A DNA stretch of 64,000 nucleotides from the NCBI GenBank assembly GCA_940671915.1, contig CALNVZ010003430.1, positions 12,774,922 through 12,838,921 on the forward strand, written 5' to 3'. The notes under the pieces were generated by a model. That model was given only the letters and a program-made list of their open reading frames with translations, searched no databases and was not told the DNA's origin. The position numbers were made by a program, and so were the translations under genes. Of this stretch, positions 34,357 through 44,711 are shown piece by piece. Source of the stretch: Paracentrotus lividus (Eukaryota > Echinodermata > Echinoidea > Camarodonta > Echinidae). The first letter of the stretch is position 1; each line of letters starts with the position of its first letter.

Positions 34357-34723
34357 CTCAAAAGCGTTTCGTGGGATAGCACCGAGGGGTTTTGGTAGGC
34401 CGAAAAAAGGTGCCAGAATGGTTATTGTGGTAGATGAAGTACTTTTTTTAATTATTCAATACCCGGTCATGTTTTAGGAAAAATCCAATATATAGCCCAA
34501 GGTTCCAAAGAGTGAAAGATGGGACCCCTCCCCCCCAAAAAAAAAACCAAACAAACAAACAAACAATAACAAAACAAAAAAAAAAAATCAAAATTATTTA
34601 TGTGGCTGGATCAATAAAAAATCCAACCTTTTTGACCAACAGTGTAGTTAAAAATGCAATGTTTTCTATCTCAAGAAAACAATACCATCTTATAACACCC
34701 TAATATTGCATTGAATGTAGATA

Positions 34724-35139
34724 TACAGTCTGTGTAAAAAAAAAAATGGTACAGTCGGGAAAAAATTATTTAGGTGTGAAATATTTTCAGATAATGTGTG
34801 TATGTGGTACCAAAATAAAGCCAAAGAAATTTCCTTGTTGATGCGATTTGTTTTGTATAATTTGCTTTCGTAAAACAAAAGTTATGCTAAATTTTGAGCG
34901 GCTAAAAACAAATCGAAATTGAGCATTTCATGGCCATTGTGCGAAACCTATACACAAAGGCATGGGACGGCGTGCGAAAAATGGATTTTTCTTGATTGTA
35001 GAAAACTAGTCATATTTCAAAAATTACAACACCAAATGTGATGAAAAAAATTGCAGGTGAAAGTCTGATAGGCTGTGATTAAACTTCATACTGTAAAAAA
35101 TGCTTTCCACTTGTACCATTTTATTTGACACAGACTGTA
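34724..35139. mobile_element. MITE with TACAGTCTGTGT ends
   Basis: 416 bp, TA-flanked, with ends TACAGTCTGTGTAAAA ... ATGGTAC and the complement of GTACCATTTTATTTGACACA. No coding region. Mariner-like ends by style. Confidence 0.72.
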
Positions 35140-36362
35140 GTGTAACAGACTATGGTAGGGGACATTTCGCCCGACCCCTTTGTCTTGATTATGGTTGAGA
35201 AATTTAAAAAGTATATTTTGTCTAATATGAAACAAGCCCGTCCATTTATTTAGTTCATCTTGATTTAAAGAAAGCGCAAGCTGATTTTTTTTATCCATCA
35301 ATTTATTTGAAATAAATTAAGTGCTCAAATAAAAAAATAAAAAAAAAAAAGCTCATAATTATGAGGGGGTATAAGACCTCAGGATCATATAGGGGAAAAC
35401 ATATATGAAGCGCGAGCGGTGAAAGATAAAGGAAAACAAAATGTTTATGCAGTTATCAGAATGCATTGACTGTTCAACACTTTTAACATGCCAATACAAT
35501 GAATACTATCAATGAAAATAAACAATTTTGTGCCCATAAATTTGACATAAACAAAGCTTCCCCACACTCCACCCCCCCCCCAAACAAAAGGAATAATAAA
35601 ATGTATTGCACAATGTTATGTTTGCAAACGGCTTTGGGTCCATTATAAAAGACGATTATTTTGAGGTCACTAAGTTTTCAAAGAAATTTAATGCCTCTTA
35701 AAAAGTTTCAGATCTGTATCCTTGAAGGTTTTGATCTTAAATATTATGTCAATTTGACGCCCAACTAAAAAAAAACAAATAATTGCATGATAAATCTTTT
35801 AGCTTTAGATCAATTCGCGCTCTTTTAAGTTTCAGATCTCAATTTCTCAATAACGTTTTTTTTTTTTTTTTTTTTTTTTTTCTTTTTCCTATTTTCATCT
35901 TCCAGTCTCTCTCCCATTAGCTTATTCATACGTTATCTCTTTCTTCTCTCTTCCTCCTTTCTCTTTCTCTCTCTCTCTTTTCTCTTTTTTTTGTCATTCT
36001 CTTTTTACCTCTCTTTCCTGTTGTCTTCCCTATTCTCCCTATCTGTCTTTCACTTCCGTTTCGCTTATTCTTTCCCAGGGTCCAAGGCTTTTGGGTTATA
36101 CCTATTCCTAGATACAGCATAATCATTTTTTTTCTTACTCGGTGTTTGTAAGGGCTTTTAACATTAACTGACTATTACTAGGGATAGCCAAACAAAAGCA
36201 AAAAGCCACTAGAACGGTTTCCACTTCACTGTATGGATGTAGTCACCCATGCATTTACAATGCAAACAATAACCCATGCACTGCCTACATGGCCTACTCA
36301 ATAATACACAGGCAGAGAAACAGCAACATTTTCAATAAAAAACACTCTTCGAAATTGTCTTT
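35140..36362. other. No gene; simple-sequence DNA
   Basis: T-runs (35858-35880), a CTCT-rich pyrimidine tract (35930-36010), and the GCGCGAGCGG word at 35410 shared with other repeats. No coding exon seen. Confidence 0.5.
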
Positions 36363-36643
36363 TGGCCAGTGGTAAATATCAATCATTTTTATTCCTAATT
36401 GGTCAGTTTCTTCCTTAGAAAATACCTCACCAGAAAATCAACTTCTCCTGTTGGAAAAATTGATATAAAAAAAAACTACAGCGTGTTCAAAGTGATCCTT
36501 CTGTGTGATGTGTGTTATGACTGGAATTTCTCATGATTGGAATAGATTCAGATACGGAGAAGTAGATATTTATAAAATTTCACTATTTTTGAACAAAAAA
36601 TATATTGGGGTAAAAAACAAAGAACAATGTTTACCACTGGCCA
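36363..36643. mobile_element. MITE with TGGCCAGTGGTAAA ends
   Basis: Inverted ends TGGCCAGTGGTAAATAT and TTTACCACTGGCCA enclose 281 bp of AT-rich sequence. Confidence 0.6.
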
Positions 36644-36649
36644 TTTAAG

Positions 36650-37400
36650 TTTTAAAATTACTCTACCCTGTCTAACACTCGGCTCTGAGCCACACCACCA
36701 TGAAATAGCCCATTGTCTAGGGTGTTCCTATTGAAACTTGCCCTATGGAGTATTTTTCCACGGTGGTCATATTGGATCACATATGGTAACATACATGTCA
36801 AACCATCAGTTTTGTACTGCCATAAATTGTATCTTTGTATAATCTACTCAATTGCGTTACTATAATCTCATTTTCATGTTGATACATACATAGAAAATGT
36901 TTGGTTTGATTTGGTTTAATAAATCAAAGACAAAAGAGCCATAAACTCAGCTTTTATTGCATTTCTGGCTTTGTCTGAAACTTGTAAAAGTGTTCAAGCA
37001 GCTCATTGGTAATCTGAGCCACTCTTTGGGTCATATCTTTGAAACGGAACATCCAATTGTGATAATTCAAGTACCAAAATGTTTCTTTCAAAATGCTCTA
37101 TCAAATAAGCCTAGCAAAAACAACTTTGAAATAACTTAAAATTTTAGTGGACATCCCCACTATTACCAGGCTTAGTGAGGCGACTCTGAAAGGCGCTAGC
37201 AGCATTCAAGTACTATTGATAATATAATATCATATGATGTAGCTAATTTCCAAATGAAATAAAGATTAAGAGACCACAGTTATATCAAATTACATGTCGA
37301 TTAATTATCCCATAATCTTTTCTCCGACATAATAGGAAGATTTGATATTTTTTTTTTTTTTTTTAAATCGAGGAGGAAAAAAAATCGATACATTCAAAGA
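36650..37400. other. No gene seen
   Basis: AT-rich interior of the large TIR element. The frame at 36957-37139 is short and unrecognised. A T-run stands at 37351-37366. Confidence 0.45.
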
Positions 37401-37934
37401 TAGTAGTAATCAATAATAATAATAATAAAACTTCCCGAGATACATTAGACGCGTTTGGACGAACAGAGAACGACGAGGGAACGAACATCCAACGCGCATA
37501 GCGTTCACGCTGCTATGCCCAGCGCATACAGAACCTATTGAAAAGTGCGTTGTTACAAGCTAGAAAACGCTCAAAACTGTCAACGTGAAATAAATTATGA
37601 ATTTATATCAGCGTTCATTTGCGTTCAGACAACGATTAATTGCGTATTGTTAACGAGTAGCAACGTTTTCGAACGTTCACACCAAATTCCAAGAACGCTG
37701 GTCAAAATAATGTTAGCTCTACACGCCGTAGTGTTAGGGCACCTTTATACTAAACGAGCTGTCCTATTCTGCAGCCGTTGTACCCGAATTAATTGATTGG
37801 AAGGAATAGTTGAAAGAAGGCCATTTCAATAGTTAATACGAGAAAGTTCCAAAGAACGCACAGCATTAAGACAGGCAGCCTGGTCAATAAACCTCCTAAT
37901 TCTATTGATATTTCTTAAGTAGGATGGGGGGCGC

Positions 37935-38129
37935 GATGTCCGGACACTTAACAAAAATTAAGCCTGGTTTTTCGTCTAAGGATTAAGCCAGAAATGTATG
38001 CTGAATACTTCTTATCACCATCAATATTTTTTCTCCACAATATTTTCTGACATTTTGTGCTGAAAAACTTCAAAGATATTGATTTTAAACCCTTTCAAAT
38101 AGCTGGTAAAAATTGAGTGTCCGGACATC
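37935..38129. repeat. Hairpin with GATGTCCGGACAC ends
   Basis: GATGTCCGGACACTTAAC at the left is mirrored by GAGTGTCCGGACATC at the right, 195 bp end to end. A small inverted-repeat element. Confidence 0.65.
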
Positions 38130-38334
38130 CAGCCTGTCCGCTTAATGTTAGCGCTTAATTTCTTGAACAATCAAGAAAATAACAAGCCTATCGGAGATAT
38201 CACAAAAAATTCTGGGAAAAATCATTGGTTTCTTGTTTTTCTATGATTTCTTGATTTAATTAGGAACACACATTAGTGAGACAGGTAAGGAAAATTTACA
38301 TTCATTTACTGTATGTGCGTGGACTAATGTATGG

Positions 38335-38800
38335 TAAGAGTGCCTAAATCTGCGCAGTGCCTATGTCTGCGCACCCACGTAAAGGCGCGATTTTCAGTCT
38401 GAACCTCAACAATCCATTTTGATACCAAAAACTGCGAAAATAATTGATTAACAATGAGTTTCAGCAAGTTTCATTTGCTACCCTGAAAATTTCAATCATT
38501 GTCAAAAAAGAAAAGTCCGAAGCTTCACTGCGCTTGAATTGCGTGCAAAATGAGTTAGTGCGCAGACATGGGCACTATTCAGTTTTGCTACACAAAATGA
38601 CAAGCCCGTCTGAAAATCGTGAAAAAACATTGTTCTTGTAAATAATTTCCTGAATTTTTTTGTTTTATTGATCATCAGAATATGAAGAACGGAATAACAT
38701 TGATAAATCTTAAAAATAATATTTTGCTTTGTAATCAAATCGAGATCGAATTTTAGGTGCGCAGACTTGGGCACCGCCATCATACCGTTCAGTTTTGTGG
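38335..38800. repeat. Repeat with TGCGCAGACATGGGCAC words
   Basis: AGTGCCTATGTCTGCGCAC at 38355 returns inverted as GTGCGCAGACTTGGGCAC at 38757 and, partly, near 38560. Probably a small inverted-repeat element. The minus-strand frame of 113 codons over it is not recognised. Confidence 0.5.
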
Positions 38801-38879
38801 AAGAAAATTGACACGTTCGATTAATCGACTCCAGCTGGCGCATTCACTAAATATTTCTGTCGAAATTTTCTCTAGAAAT

Positions 38880-39330
38880 GTAATATATTACATTTATTGG
38901 AGGTAAAAAAAAAATTGATACAAATATAAAATTATTTTAGTGTTAGCAGTTGAAAACAAAGTGCGTGGACTAAGGTACCTCCATCATACTACAAATATGA
39001 GATATATGATGACACATCGATTAATACCTTCGTTGATAATCAAGATAGTATTTATGATTCTTACACAGGGTCAATTCGGTTCTTTGAGACTTCAAAATTT
39101 TCTGCTAGCTCTTCGTACTCGCAATAAATCATATTATTACACGTTTAGGTCTCTTTTTCGATACATTAAAACCATGTATCGATACTCTTCCAGATGTTTG
39201 CTTGTCGGCGTTCAATATTGTTAGCATAATGTATGTCCTATGTAGTCTGCACTACCCGTATCAATGGAGAAAAGGAGTGCACTATTATACAAATAGTGCA
39301 TGCTAGCGAGTGCAATATACCATAATATGA
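38880..39330. other. No gene seen
   Basis: AT-rich, with a 94-codon plus-strand frame (38940-39224) that I do not recognise and which lacks splice support. Confidence 0.45.
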
Positions 39331-39332
39331 GT

Positions 39333-39431
39333 GTCCATAAATTTCAAATTTCTCGCGTGCGTTTATTTTTCAACGAGGCCGTAGGCCGAGTTTAAATATA
39401 AACGCACAAGAGAAATTTGAAATTTATGGAC
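39333..39431. repeat. Hairpin, 34-bp arms
   Basis: GTCCATAAATTTCAAATTTC at the left pairs with GAAATTTGAAATTTATGGAC at the right, with two mismatches over 34 bp. The loop holds the near-palindrome CGAGGCCGTAGGCCGAG. Confidence 0.85.
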
Positions 39432-40069
39432 ATGAATGATATTGTATATTGAACGACAATAAGCATGTGCTATATGTTATATTAGATGGGAACAGAAAAT
39501 TGTATCAAAGTATATCTGAACTTACCTTACTATTTATATGATGAATCCTCTCTCCAAGAAGACTTGAAAATCCCTTAACACGTAAAAACAGGAGAGTTTT
39601 TAAACCTTGAAAGTTAAATGTAACGCGTGAACTAGTCTATGATGAACAGCTCTTGAAGTATTTGGTTCTATTTAGTAGCTCTATTTAGTATTTGGAGTTC
39701 ACATAGTCAGTAATGTTGCATTAATAGATGCATGCAGTATTTATTATAGTAAATAGACCCCTAGATATTTGACCTTGCCTAATCTGGTTTTATCTTTGCC
39801 AATATGTTTGCCAAACTTTTGGTGCTAATTAAGCTATTGTGACGTATATTGTTGCTCCGCGTATCTATTGTTGTGCGCACCATTTTTTTTACTTGCGCAA
39901 CAAGGCAGTGCAGAAATTGCCGGTATAGTGCACGCGGTGCACTATACCGAATTACGGCATTGCAAAATAGGGCAATTGACCAATCAGAAGCCTTCTCTCA
40001 TACCACCCATTTTATATTGTTACAATATTGCACTCCGCGATGTGCCAGTAAAATGCTGCGCGCAACAGC

Positions 40070-40222
40070 TTATAACAATGGATACGCGGAGCAACAATTT
40101 ACGTCATAATAGCACACCAGCTTTTAACAATGGATCCGCGGAGCAACAATTTACGTCATAATAGCACACATCTTTATAACAATGGATACGCGGAGCAACA
40201 ATTGACGTCATAATAGATTGAT
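40070..40222. repeat. Threefold tandem repeat of about 55 bp
   Basis: AACAATGGATACGCGGAGCA followed by ACAATTTACGTCATAATAGC occurs three times. CCGCGTATC at 39857 is an inverted partner, so the repeat is probably one end of a small element (about 39850-40225). Confidence 0.75.
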
Positions 40223-40346
40223 CATTTTAATTTTGTGAGATTCTCGGATCAGGCAGATTTAATACAAATGAGTAAACCTCTTTTTTGTTTAAACTGGTAG
40301 CGTTGCTGTTGCCATGGAAAATGGTTTGTATGTATAATGATAATAA

Positions 40347-40480
40347 TATTGGATTTCTTCCGTGCAATATGAGATATATTCCATTCATCAGTATGAATAT
40401 TGCACTCGTCTTCGACTCTTGCAATATTCATACCGATGAATGGAATATATCTCATATTGCACTCAAGTGCATCCAATATC
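40347..40480. repeat. Hairpin, 43-bp inner arms
   Basis: GTGCAATATGAGATATATTC pairs with GAATATATCTCATATTGCAC. The inner arms are 43 bp with one mismatch around a short CTCGTCTTCGACTCT loop, and ATATTGGAT extends pairing outward. Confidence 0.85.
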
Positions 40481-40597
40481 ATATAATTATTGCAGGCAAA
40501 ATAAAATTCCTCGCATACAGCTAAAGATATACTGGTGCCCCGCATATGGCATGTATGATTCCAGAGGGCATCATCCACTTGTCAAGATCTATTAACC

Positions 40598-40914
40598 AAT
40601 GAGTCATTGGTGGCGATCCCGGGGGGACGGGGGGCGTGTCCCCCCTCGATTTTTAAAGCTTAACATATTTTTATGTAGTGATTAACTTGTGAAACCAATA
40701 AAGAGGTAAAATGTATGTCAATTACAATGCTAAATGTTATGATAAGGCAAAATTTTCGGCTCGCGCTTCGCGCTCGCAAATATTTTCCTTAGTTTCTTTA
40801 TAATGTGCGAAGTATGCGAATTTTGAGTGCATTATTTCTCACTTTCGGGTGTTTCCGTCCCCCCCCCCCCAGTCGTAACATGAAATCGCCGCGCTTGTAA
40901 TGAGTCATTGGATA
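40598..40914. mobile_element. Short insertion flanked by AATGAGTCATTGG
   Basis: The 13-bp sequence AATGAGTCATTGG stands on both sides of about 290 bp that begins TGGCGATCCCGGGGGG and ends CGCCGCGCTTGTA. Its interior has TCGCGCTTCGCGCTCGC and a C-run. The flanking repeat may be a target duplication of a retroposon-like insertion. The left copy is itself part of a palindrome (CCAATGAGTCATTGG). Confidence 0.5.
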
Positions 40915-40947
40915 ATATGACACACCAGTTTCAATGCCTCCGATATC

Positions 40948-41392
40948 GGGTACATGCAGGAAATATGGGCCATGTAAGCTCATTTGCATAATTTGCAAAT
41001 ACCAAGTACCAAAATACCAAGTACCAAAATCATTTCCGCCATTTTGGACTGCCTATATTATCTGCACTAATTGTCGCTATGTCAGGCAAGCATTCAATGC
41101 CACATTGCACCCCTTCATTGCAACAGATTGACCTGTACACGCTATTATCGAAATGAAGCTATTAGCTTACTTAATATATAAACAAGTGAGGTTACCCCCT
41201 TAAACACTTTTTTTCACCATCACATTCTGTGAAGTATCAAATTTTACATCAGGGTAAAAAATGCCGTAATTTTTACCATCCTTGTTGGTTTTCAGCAATT
41301 TTCTCAGAGAAATTCGGCATCAGATGCTCTCACGACGATAGATTTTCGTAAACAGTTCATATGAACAACATATGGCGCTCACACCGGTGAAA
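40948..41392 (-). mobile_element. MITE of the TACATGCAGGTAATATGG family, truncated
   Basis: Reversed copy of the family at 20113-21085: GGGTACATGCAGGAAATATG, CATTTCCGCCATTTTGGA, GACCTGTACACGCTA. It is cut off at CACACCGGT near 41392, and the interior is shortened. Confidence 0.7.
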
Positions 41393-41394
41393 AG

Positions 41395-41592
41395 TATTAG
41401 AGACGTCTCCGATGTCGCAGAGACGTCTTGCAGACGGATTTGGGACTACTTCAGACTTTTTTAAAATAAATTGTCGCAGAGACGTCTCGAAGACGTCTCC
41501 GCAATATCGGAGATGGCTCTAATACTTTTTATCCGTCGCGGAGACGAAAATTTCTGTTCTGTCGCGGAGACGTCTCCGCGAAGTGAGATACC
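41395..41592. repeat. GAGACGTCTC-word repeat
   Basis: About ten overlapping GAGACGTCTC, GCAGAGACGT and GTCGCGGAGACG words in both orientations, ending TCCGCGAAGTGAGATACC. Same word family as 11060-11165, 51830-52210 and 54180-54600. Confidence 0.75.
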
Positions 41593-41599
41593 ACCCTTA

Positions 41600-42212
41600 G
41601 TTAATACTTTTCACAAGAAATGATGGCTATCTAAATTTAGTTGTTATATCAAAATGACTCAATTCCAGAGTCGCCGGGATCATATGCGCCTTAATAAATT
41701 TACCCGAAATGGTGTTTACCCCCAACGGACCGGGAATTTAGTTATTTTGAACCTTAATTTTTTTAATAGTGAATTTTTTTAACACAGTAAGAAGATTCCA
41801 TTTATATGATCTTGATTAGTTGGATCCATTTATCAAATGTATATATTTATACTGCAGGCCTACATTTTTGCAGAAATACAAAACGTGCATCATGTGCCCA
41901 AGTCTCAACTGTCTCTGTTTTTATGCTTCCACATTTCAGCTAAATTGTAACATTAACACTTTTATAGAAACTACTTAATAATGTAGAGACAGGTCCAGCA
42001 CTCCATAATTTAATCCCTTGTTAGGTCTATCTCTACCACCAAAGATAAAGATTTATTGTTGGGTTCTAGAAATTGCTTCAAATGTGTTTTTCTTTAGAAT
42101 TCCTTAATTTAAAAAATCATTTATATTGTGATACAATAAGGCTGTGAATTGATAAGAATATATAAACTCAAATGACTGAACTGAACTGAACTGTAATTGC
42201 ATTTTTTTTCAG
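41600..42212. other. Intron end before last exon
   Basis: AT-rich sequence without repeats I recognise. It closes with AACTGAACTGAACTGTAATT and a pyrimidine tract TTTTTTTTCAG, a good acceptor for the exon starting at 42213. Confidence 0.6.
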
Positions 42213-42773
42213 GGTACATCTATTGACTTGAGCCATTGGGAGGCAATGGGATTCGCTTCAGATTTCTTCGAAGGTCTCAACCAACTTCACCGGAATGAAC
42301 TACCGCCACGGGTGCCACCATCATTGCGACCACCACAGTCTTTTTTTTATCAGGAGCCTACGCAATGCCCTAAAAGTAAATGGGGGGCAAGACTCTTCAT
42401 GGTTGATGCCACTTTCCAAGTTCACGAGGAGTTGCCTGATTCAACTAGAAACAATACCTTCACGGGCCCAAAAGTTATCGCTTCCAAGTTTGGAAACCTG
42501 GTGAAAGATCAAGGCTTACGCTTTATTCCAAACTTGGATGGAACGCGAGGAAGCCGTGATCAACATGGCGTTGTCACTATTGACGTATCTGGCACAATTC
42601 ACGATGCACATAAATTGTTCGGGGTTTTTAAACAAAGATATAGTCTCGTAAGAGATCCCCTTGTGGCAGGCAATGACAACTGGAAGATCAGTTTTTTAAG
42701 ACTTGAGTCCGATTGCAGGCCACAGCCTTTTTTGAACGATAAACGGCATGCAATTCTTCCAAAGTATATTTAG
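42213..42773 (+). CDS. C3orf38 homolog, last exon with NTF2-like domain
   Basis: Begins right after ATTTTTTTTCAG in phase 0, encodes 186 residues and ends in TAG at 42771-42773. The first part (SHWEAMGFASDFFEGLN) matches the FCHWFFELLN segment of human C3orf38. The rest is the DUF4518 / NTF2-like domain: WGARLFMVDATFQVH, then VVTIDVSGTIHDAHKLFGVF, QRYSLVRDPLV and WKISFLRLES, against VGVAGTVHR...[23 protein letters not shown] in the human protein. With the exons at 10549 and 24236 it gives 293 residues; the human protein is about 329, so only about 40 N-terminal residues are unaccounted for. No AATAAA is seen close by; ATTAAA stands at 43510. The residue matches come from memory. Confidence 0.85.
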   Translation, partial: GTSIDLSHWEAMGFASDFFEGLNQLHRNELPPRVPPSLRPPQSFFYQEPTQCPKSKWGARLFMVDATFQVHEELPDSTRNNTFTGPKVIASKFGNLVKDQGLRFIPNLDGTRGSRDQHGVVTIDVSGTIHDAHKLFGVFKQRYSLVRDPLVAGNDNWKISFLRLESDCRPQPFLNDKRHAILPKYI

Positions 42774-43100
42774 TTTCATTTCTATTGGTAAGGATATTCC
42801 CTGAGTGCGACCCCCCTCTAAACCAAATAGCAAATAGTTCCTGTGAGGGACTTGGATAGAGACCAGCAACATTGTTGAACAGTACACTTCACTGTATCCA
42901 TATAGCTAAAAGGTCTAATAATTAGCGGGTCCGATGGACCTATACACCGAATAGATCTACCTATTGATGTTTTAAGTCCAAGAGAATAATTTTTGTTTTC
43001 ATGTTTTGTAAACTTATTCTTGTTACACGAACCTTTCTGCTCTATTTCTGTTTTTAAGCGCCATGAGCGCCGAAAGGCGGACCTGTGCCGTATAGAAGTA
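42774..43100. other. Downstream of last exon, no other gene
   Basis: Presumed 3' UTR or flank. A small inverted word pair AGCGCCATGAGCGC stands at 43059. No further exon seen. Confidence 0.5.
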
Positions 43101-43139
43101 GCCATTATTATTACTATTGATGAGGGTTTTTTTTTTTTT

Positions 43140-43353
43140 TTTTGCTAATGGTTTGATGGACCGAGTGAACGATAAAGGTCCGAAAGAGGGAAGGTTCTAT
43201 AGACAGAATCTGCAAGAGGGCCCAATGGTCCGAATGTTCTATTAGAGCGGGAGCAAAATCCCATCGGGGCCTTATTTAAGGAGTTCGTTTAACCCACACC
43301 ACATAAAAGGTTTGCCACCATAGGGGGTAGTATGGACCCCCTAGATCACTGCT
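43140..43353. repeat. Fragment of the inverted end of the 46.4-58.6 kb composite
   Basis: Shares GAGTTCGTTYAACCCACACC, ATAAAAGGTTTGCCACCATA and GTATGGACCCCCTAGATCAC with 46676-46751, in the same orientation, and inverted with 58300-58380. Upstream it has GGTCCGAAAGAGGG words. Confidence 0.75.
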
Positions 43354-43850
43354 AGGTAGGTAGTAGTCTCAAATTGTGGTATCACTTTTTTCTACAGCCC
43401 CTTTAAAAAAAAGGCCGCCCTTTTTTACAAACAAAACAAAAAAAAATTTCAAGAAAAGGAATAGAAATAATTCTCTAAACTCAATGAGTTGGGTCTCATA
43501 CGAAAGAGTATTAAATTTCCTTTACAACAATAATAATTTAAATGAAAATTAAAACTAACTAAATTCTGTTTTGTAGTTAAAAACATCATTTTTTCATTTT
43601 TTTTCCAAATATGAATTTTTTACATAATTTTTAATTTAATGTATTAACATTTCTAAAAAGAGCTGAGAGTTGTTACTTTCTGAAAATATGCCCATTGGTA
43701 TGTCCTAAGATCTGTAAAAAGATTGGAGTAAAACCTTTTTTTTTGTAAAAAGCTATTATAGGCTAAAACTATGAACGTTATGTACGAAAAATCGAAAATT
43801 TTGCCCGATTATGGAGAAAATCCGCATAATAATTAATACAGTACATACTG
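43354..43850. other. No gene seen
   Basis: AT-rich stretch with T- and A-runs. No exon or repeat boundary recognised. Confidence 0.5.
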
Positions 43851-44710
43851 TAGGGGAGACCGGGTATGGACGTTACAAAATTCACATTTTGGGCCAGATA
43901 ATTCTAATGAAAGTACTCACACACTCCATTTTGGGTCTGTAGTTAGCCTATTATGTTGGCTAAAACCTGAGGAACATAAAACGTGAAAACATGTAAACAC
44001 CAATTAACTACAGTTTAATTAATGAAGCCATTTTTTTGTAACAACCTACCCCGTATACGGGGTAGGTTGTTACACCATACGGGGTAAATTGTTACTATGT
44101 AAACATACGGGGTAATTTGTTAAAATGTGTAAATCTCTTATACCATACTTTTGTTTAAACTTTCCAGTTTCTTGGTATCGTTAACAGAAGATCAAGTAGA
44201 GCTCTAGCATAGACTAAAGTAATAATAGAAATATCAAAATATTAACCCCTGAAAATTGAAACAAAATTACTTTATATGTGTAATGTAATTAGGGTAGGTT
44301 GTTACATCGACATGAGGTAGGTTGTTGTAACAACCTACCCCATGGGTGATTTTACACATAAAATCAACTGTAGCAAAGCCATTAGGCAGAATTACAGGGC
44401 ATGGCTCAGGGGTATATTAGTGACATACATGTACTATATTCACAATACCAGACTATCATCATGTGCCTTCAGTTGTAAGAACTATTACAAATTTTAATTT
44501 TTGTTAAAAATTCACTTGGAACTGTAAAAAAATGGTTTTTGTTGATTTACTTTTTAATAAAACAACGGAGAAACCTCACGACCGGCAGTTCATCACAGCT
44601 ATGTGTAGGCTGTATATAGATGCCAGTTAGCACGAACTCTCTTGTTCCAACTTAGCACACTGAGAACTGTAACAACTGACCCGTGTAACTTCCATACCCG
44701 GTCTCCCCTA
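43851..44710. mobile_element. MITE with TAGGGGAGACCGGGTATGGA ends
   Basis: 860 bp with perfect 20-bp inverted ends, TA at each edge. The internal word GGGGTAGGTTGTTAC and its inverse recur (44041-44072, 44291-44342), including one palindrome through CCCCGTATACGGGG. No coding region. Confidence 0.85.
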
Positions 44711-44711
44711 T

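Larger units (their letters stand above)
32639..37745. mobile_element. Large TIR element with AACG/CGTT-word arms
   Basis: Ends are AAGGTGCCCTCACACTA and the inverse of TAGTGTTAGGGCACCTT. The left arm (32690-33245) holds about 25 AACG or CGTT words in 550 bp, and the right arm (37440-37740) has the same style. The 4-kb interior contains further small elements and no transposase I can recognise. No clear target duplication. It may be a non-autonomous element or a chance pairing of two related ends. Confidence 0.55.
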
